In this document: in pieces, positions 61,193 through 64,000 of the stretch | How positions within the stretch are numbered: position 1 is the stretch's first letter | Layout of the letters: each line of letters begins with the position of its first letter | Source of the DNA: WHTX01 sp038255145 | GTDB lineage: Bacteria; Actinomycetota; Acidimicrobiia; Acidimicrobiales; CAIXPF01 | Reading direction: 5' to 3' | Length of the DNA: 64,000 bases | Assembly (NCBI GenBank): GCA_038255145.1 | Contig: JBBSLP010000009.1 | Span: forward strand, 1-64,000 | Notes under the pieces: model-generated | What the model saw: the letters and a program-made list of their open reading frames with translations, nothing else | The model's database searches: none | Told to the model about the DNA's origin: nothing | Position numbers and translations under genes: made by a program

Positions 61193-61386
61193 CCGATCCC
61201 TCCAGCGGCGGCATGGACCAGCCGGGCACGGTCGGTGAAGGTGCACATGGGCAAGTTGAGACCCTTTCAGCGCGCGGGCAAGCGATCGCTGATGGTCTTC
61301 CCGCCCCACCGGGGGCTGGCCGCGCCGGCTCTTCGAGCGTGATGACGACGGGCCTCGTGGGGTACTCCCCTTCAGTGCGCTACATG
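61193..61386. promoter_or_regulatory. Upstream region of the P-type ATPase with a GC hairpin
   Basis: This 194-bp region precedes the ATPase start. It contains a GGGG-TACT-CCCC hairpin (61359-61370) and a short inverted repeat near cgcgcgggcaagcg. It lacks a clear TANNNT box close to the start; the ATPase instead has a GGAGG ribosome-binding site, so this transcript probably has a real leader. The downstream end touches the DUF2889 stop. Confidence 0.3.
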
Positions 61387-62049
61387 CTAGGCGCCCCGGT
61401 CGATCCACACCTGGGTGTCGATGCCCAGCTCGACGAAGCGCTCCTCGGCCCAGATGGGCATGGGGAGCTCCTCGCCGGCCTCGAGGCGGTTGAACATGGG
61501 GCCGTCGTCGGCCCACACGTGGCAGCTGCCCCGGTTGCGCTCGAAGTGGACCCGGCGCTGCTCGTCGCGCCGGCGCACGTCGACGGGGGCGCCGTCGGGC
61601 TCGGGCTCCATGAACGAGAAGATCGACTGCAGGGCAACGGGAGCCATGGCCTGCAGCAGCATGGTCACGTGGGTGCAGCCCCGGGGACCGCCGAACAGCT
61701 CACGCACCTTGTGGGTGAAGCCCCGGGCGATGGACAGGCCCACCAGGCCCTCGTAGCGGCCGAGGATCTCCCGGCACTCGTGGTGGGGACGGGTCTCCAT
61801 CACGGGGATGGCGGCGGTGATCTCCAGGCTGGGCACCTCGATGATCAGGTCCACGATCATGTGGTGGATGGTCATGGGCTTGTCGTCCTCGACCAGCACC
61901 CACAGCCCGTCGGGCTTGGTGTCACGCAACTGCCCCCGCAACCGCAGGGTGGTGGGCCCGGCCCGATAGGCGTCCACCCGGTAGTCACGGGTGTGCAGGA
62001 GCGGCTCACCCTCGGGATCGATGGCCGACAGCGGGGGGACGTGACTCAC
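61387..62049 (-). CDS. DUF2889-type protein
   Basis: This 220-residue soluble protein has LHTRDYRVDAYRAGPTTLRLRGQLRDTKPDG near the N-terminus, HHMIVDLIIEVPSLEITAA, then RPHHECREI (three conserved His/Cys-type residues) and HVTMLLQAMAPVALQSIF. These are the features of the DUF2889 family, whose function is not assigned. The GTG at 62049 was chosen as it precedes the family N-terminus; the open frame extends further. It lies between the ScyD-like and ATPase genes on the same strand. Confidence 0.8.
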   Translation of the reverse strand: MSHVPPLSAIDPEGEPLLHTRDYRVDAYRAGPTTLRLRGQLRDTKPDGLWVLVEDDKPMTIHHMIVDLIIEVPSLEITAAIPVMETRPHHECREILGRYEGLVGLSIARGFTHKVRELFGGPRGCTHVTMLLQAMAPVALQSIFSFMEPEPDGAPVDVRRRDEQRRVHFERNRGSCHVWADDGPMFNRLEAGEELPMPIWAEERFVELGIDTQVWIDRGA

Positions 62050-62095
62050 GTGTCGAGACGGTAGCGACGACGACACCGGCGGCACGAGCCGGGGG

Positions 62096-63283
62096 TCAGG
62101 CCGCGGCGAGGCGCAGGACCTGGCCACCACCCACGCAGACACCGCAGTTGGCCACGTAGACGGCACCGTCATCGCCGACCAGCACCCCGGTGGGGAAGTT
62201 GAGATCGGTGTCGCGGACGACGCTGCGGGTGCCGTCGGGAGCGATGCGGGTCAGCCGGCCACCGGTCTGGGGCGCCAGCAGGCTGTCCTTGGCCAGCTCG
62301 AGCACGTAGAGGCTGCCGTCGGGACCGAAGGCCAGGTCGGAGATGTTGGTGAAGCCGGTGGCCCAGGGCTGGGCCCCCTTCGACGCCGTCCACCGGTACA
62401 CCTGGGCCCCGCCTATGGGGAAGGGGAAGCCGGTCAGCTCGCCGATGTAGAGGGCGCCGTCGGGGCCGAGCACGACCGAGGTGGGCACGGCCTGGGCCCA
62501 GGCCGTCGTGCCCGGGGGGCGGCCGAGGAAGGGCGGCAGCTCGGCCCGGCGGGGGTCGAGGGTGGCCAGGGTGGACACGTGGCCCCGCGAACTGCGGTGC
62601 AGCACGGAGTTGCCGCCGGCGTCGACGACGAACTGCTGGCCGTACACGGCGAGCACGCCCTCGGGGTTGCTGTCGATGAAGGACCCGGGGTCGCCCGAGT
62701 CGGGGTTCTGGGCCGCTTCGTAGGCCACCAGGTCGGCCCGGGGCTCGGCCCTCAGGGTGCCGCCGGGGCCGTCCACGACCTCGGCCAGGTGACCGAGCAT
62801 GTGGGCAGCGGGGGGCAGCACGTCGTCGCGCTGGGACGGCGTACCCCCCAGACCGACGACGATGTAGGTGCGGCCGGTGGTGGCGTCGTAGGAGACGCCC
62901 TCGACGCCCACGGGCTCGAGACCACCCGGTGCGGCCAGGCTGGGGAGGCCTTCGAGGACGCGCGACTGCACACCGTCACGCACGGCGGTCAACCCGGCGG
63001 TGAGCCCGAAGCAGATGGTGCTGGTGGCACCGCTCGGGGCCGGCTTGGGCACGCACACGTCGCCACCCCGACCCGCCTCGGCCACGAGCAGCTCGCCGTC
63101 GGGGCCCCAGGACAGGTCCCGGGGGGCATCGAGCCCGCTGGCCACCACGGTCCACGCCGGCTGGGCGCCGACGGGGTGCAGCTGGGCCGCGCCCAGGGCC
63201 AGCGCAGCCGCGGCCACCAGGCCGCCACCTCGGGCCACACGGGCCGTCCTCGACGTCTGCTTCGGCCTGACCTTGGTCATCAT
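62096..63283 (-). CDS. ScyD/ScyE-family secreted protein (beta-propeller)
   Basis: This 395-residue secreted protein has a basic start, then GGGLVAAAALALGAAQLHPVGAQ as a signal peptide with AQ as a likely cleavage site (about residue 43). The mature part has repeated LSWGPDGELLVAEAGRGG, VVLGPDGALYIGELTGFPF, LAFGPDGSLYVLELAKDSLL and DGAVYVANCGVCVGGGQVLRL segments, a six-bladed NHL-like propeller typical of the ScyD/ScyE family. Its substrate is unknown. The ATG at 63283 of the MMTK pair was chosen; GTG codons three and six nt upstream are alternatives. Confidence 0.85.
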   Translation of the reverse strand: MMTKVRPKQTSRTARVARGGGLVAAAALALGAAQLHPVGAQPAWTVVASGLDAPRDLSWGPDGELLVAEAGRGGDVCVPKPAPSGATSTICFGLTAGLTAVRDGVQSRVLEGLPSLAAPGGLEPVGVEGVSYDATTGRTYIVVGLGGTPSQRDDVLPPAAHMLGHLAEVVDGPGGTLRAEPRADLVAYEAAQNPDSGDPGSFIDSNPEGVLAVYGQQFVVDAGGNSVLHRSSRGHVSTLATLDPRRAELPPFLGRPPGTTAWAQAVPTSVVLGPDGALYIGELTGFPFPIGGAQVYRWTASKGAQPWATGFTNISDLAFGPDGSLYVLELAKDSLLAPQTGGRLTRIAPDGTRSVVRDTDLNFPTGVLVGDDGAVYVANCGVCVGGGQVLRLAAA

Positions 63284-63385
63284 CACCACAGCACTCCCAC
63301 CCGCGCTACCCCCACACCGTCGCATCACGACGGCCACCGGGCGGCGCGGTCCGGACGCTAGCCGTGGGTCCCGAGGCCGATGTGG

Positions 63386-64000
63386 TCAGGAGATGACGCC
63401 GGCGGCCTTGAGGGCGTCGATCTCGTCCCAGTCCAGACCGAGCTCCTCGGCCAGGATCAGCTCGGTGTGCTGGCCGAGCTCGGGGGGCATGTCCCGCACC
63501 GCCCACGGGGTGCCGTCGAAGTCCACCGGGCTGGCCACCATGGACGTGGTGCTGCCATCGCCCAGGGGTACCTGGACCACACCCCCGTTGGCCTGGACCT
63601 GGACGTCGTCGAGGGCCTCGTGGGTGGCCTGCACCGGGGCCCACCACACGTCGTGGCCGTCGAGCACCTCTTCCCACTCGGCCCGAGGGCGGGTGGCGAA
63701 GGTGGCCCGCAGCTCGGCCACCAGTTCGCCCGAGTGGGCCATGCGGGTGGCGATGTCGGCGAAGCGGGGATCGGTGAGCCACTGGGGCCGGTCGAGGGCG
63801 GCCACGACGTCGGGCCAGTGGCGGTCGCTCTCCAGGCACAGCAGCCACAGGATGGCGCCGTCGGCGCAGGCGTAGGGGTTCATCAGCGGGTTGGGAGGCG
63901 CGTCGGTGCTGGTGGGGACGGTGGGCCGGCCGGTGCGCAGGTTGACGTTGGCGTCCCAGCCCACCATGTACAGACCCAGCCGCAGCAGCGAGGCCCGCAC
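63386..64000 (-). CDS. CaiB/BaiF-type CoA transferase, C-terminal part (truncated by window)
   Basis: The frame is open to the end of the window, so only the C-terminal part (about 204 residues) is visible. NPYACADGAILWLLCLESDRHWPDVVAAL, RPRAEWEEVLDGHDVWWAPVQATHEAL, and GQHTELILAEELGLDWDEIDALKAAGVIS match the lower half of CaiB/BaiF CoA transferases. The catalytic region lies outside the window. It follows the ScyD-like gene on the same strand with a 48-nt gap. Confidence 0.85.
   Translation of the reverse strand: MRASLLRLGLYMVGWDANVNLRTGRPTVPTSTDAPPNPLMNPYACADGAILWLLCLESDRHWPDVVAALDRPQWLTDPRFADIATRMAHSGELVAELRATFATRPRAEWEEVLDGHDVWWAPVQATHEALDDVQVQANGGVVQVPLGDGSTTSMVASPVDFDGTPWAVRDMPPELGQHTELILAEELGLDWDEIDALKAAGVIS

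Noticed and set aside
61359..61370. A DosR-like operator (GGGGTACTCCCC) upstream of the P-type ATPase
   Set aside because: It is only a short imperfect palindrome and does not match the full DosR consensus, although some P2A ATPases in mycobacteria belong to that regulon.
1..64000. tRNA and rRNA genes, phage or transposase genes, and replication origin boxes
   Set aside because: I looked for T-arm patterns, integrase and transposase motifs and DnaA-box clusters and saw none that could be supported by eye; small RNAs cannot be excluded without folding and search tools.

Overview
The window is a very GC-rich bacterial chromosome segment with dense, short-spaced genes on both strands. The gene content points to an actinobacterium, most likely of class Acidimicrobiia: S-(hydroxymethyl)mycothiol dehydrogenase (mycothiol user), an F420-type PPOX-fold protein, the Gram-positive style hemE-cgoX pair, an Lhr helicase, a class E-like sortase, and many CoA-transferase and crotonase genes. 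Many genes carry a TANNNT hexamer only 6-12 nt before the start codon, which suggests widespread leaderless transcription. No rRNA, tRNA, prophage or intact insertion sequence was seen.

Layout. 0-2.4 kb: end of an unknown gene, a frameshifted orphan AbrB-type antitoxin, an L-2-hydroxyglutarate oxidase, and a frameshifted small membrane protein. 2.4-9.3 kb: a cyclase-AAA-TPR signalling protein divergent from an FtsX-type permease and a PPOX protein. 9.3-11.7 kb: a two-gene operon whose first gene is a UGSC-family selenoprotein read through an in-frame TGA, divergent from a DedA-like gene. 11.6-16.1 kb: mycothiol-dependent formaldehyde dehydrogenase, aldo/keto reductase, Nei-type glycosylase, a 0.6 kb non-coding block holding a nested inverted-repeat element, and a threonine dehydratase-like gene. 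16.1-25.5 kb: SDR-DUF2867 protein, a decayed DyP peroxidase, Lhr helicase, and an EAL-GAF-GAF-GGDEF protein. 25.5-32.5 kb: cupredoxin, patatin, hemE, cgoX, sortase, an Lnt-like protein with Ser in place of the catalytic Cys, and dtd. 32.5-35.7 kb: a tight glycosyltransferase-methyltransferase-toroid operon. 35.7-44.5 kb: isocitrate lyase/PEP-mutase type enzyme, CoA transferases, dienelactone hydrolase, cupin, lipoprotein and a three-gene ABC-2 exporter operon. 44.5-45.1 kb: non-coding block with a three-repeat degenerate CRISPR-like array and no cas genes. 45.1-51.4 kb: a probable halohydrin dehalogenase, MBL-fold hydrolase, methyltransferase, nitroreductase, GtrA, crotonase, lytic transglycosylase lipoprotein and a small protein. 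51.4-58.4 kb: a co-directional acyl-CoA module (two crotonases, two CoA transferases, one acyl-CoA synthetase). 58.4-64 kb: a P2A-type cation ATPase, a DUF2889 protein, a ScyD/ScyE-family secreted protein and the end of another CoA transferase.

How the genes fit together. Much of the window suits an aerobic heterotroph that processes unusual carboxylic acids through CoA thioesters (four CaiB-type genes or gene parts on the + and - strands, three crotonases, one ligase), with detoxification functions (mycothiol formaldehyde dehydrogenase, nitroreductase, aldo/keto reductase, probable dehalogenase). The strongest unusual items are the selenoprotein operon, the halohydrin dehalogenase motifs, the Lnt-like protein without its cysteine, the double CoA transferase with one inactive-looking half, the nested inverted-repeat element and the CRISPR-like remnant. 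Three genes carry single-base frameshifts or decay, which may be real pseudogenization or sequencing error.
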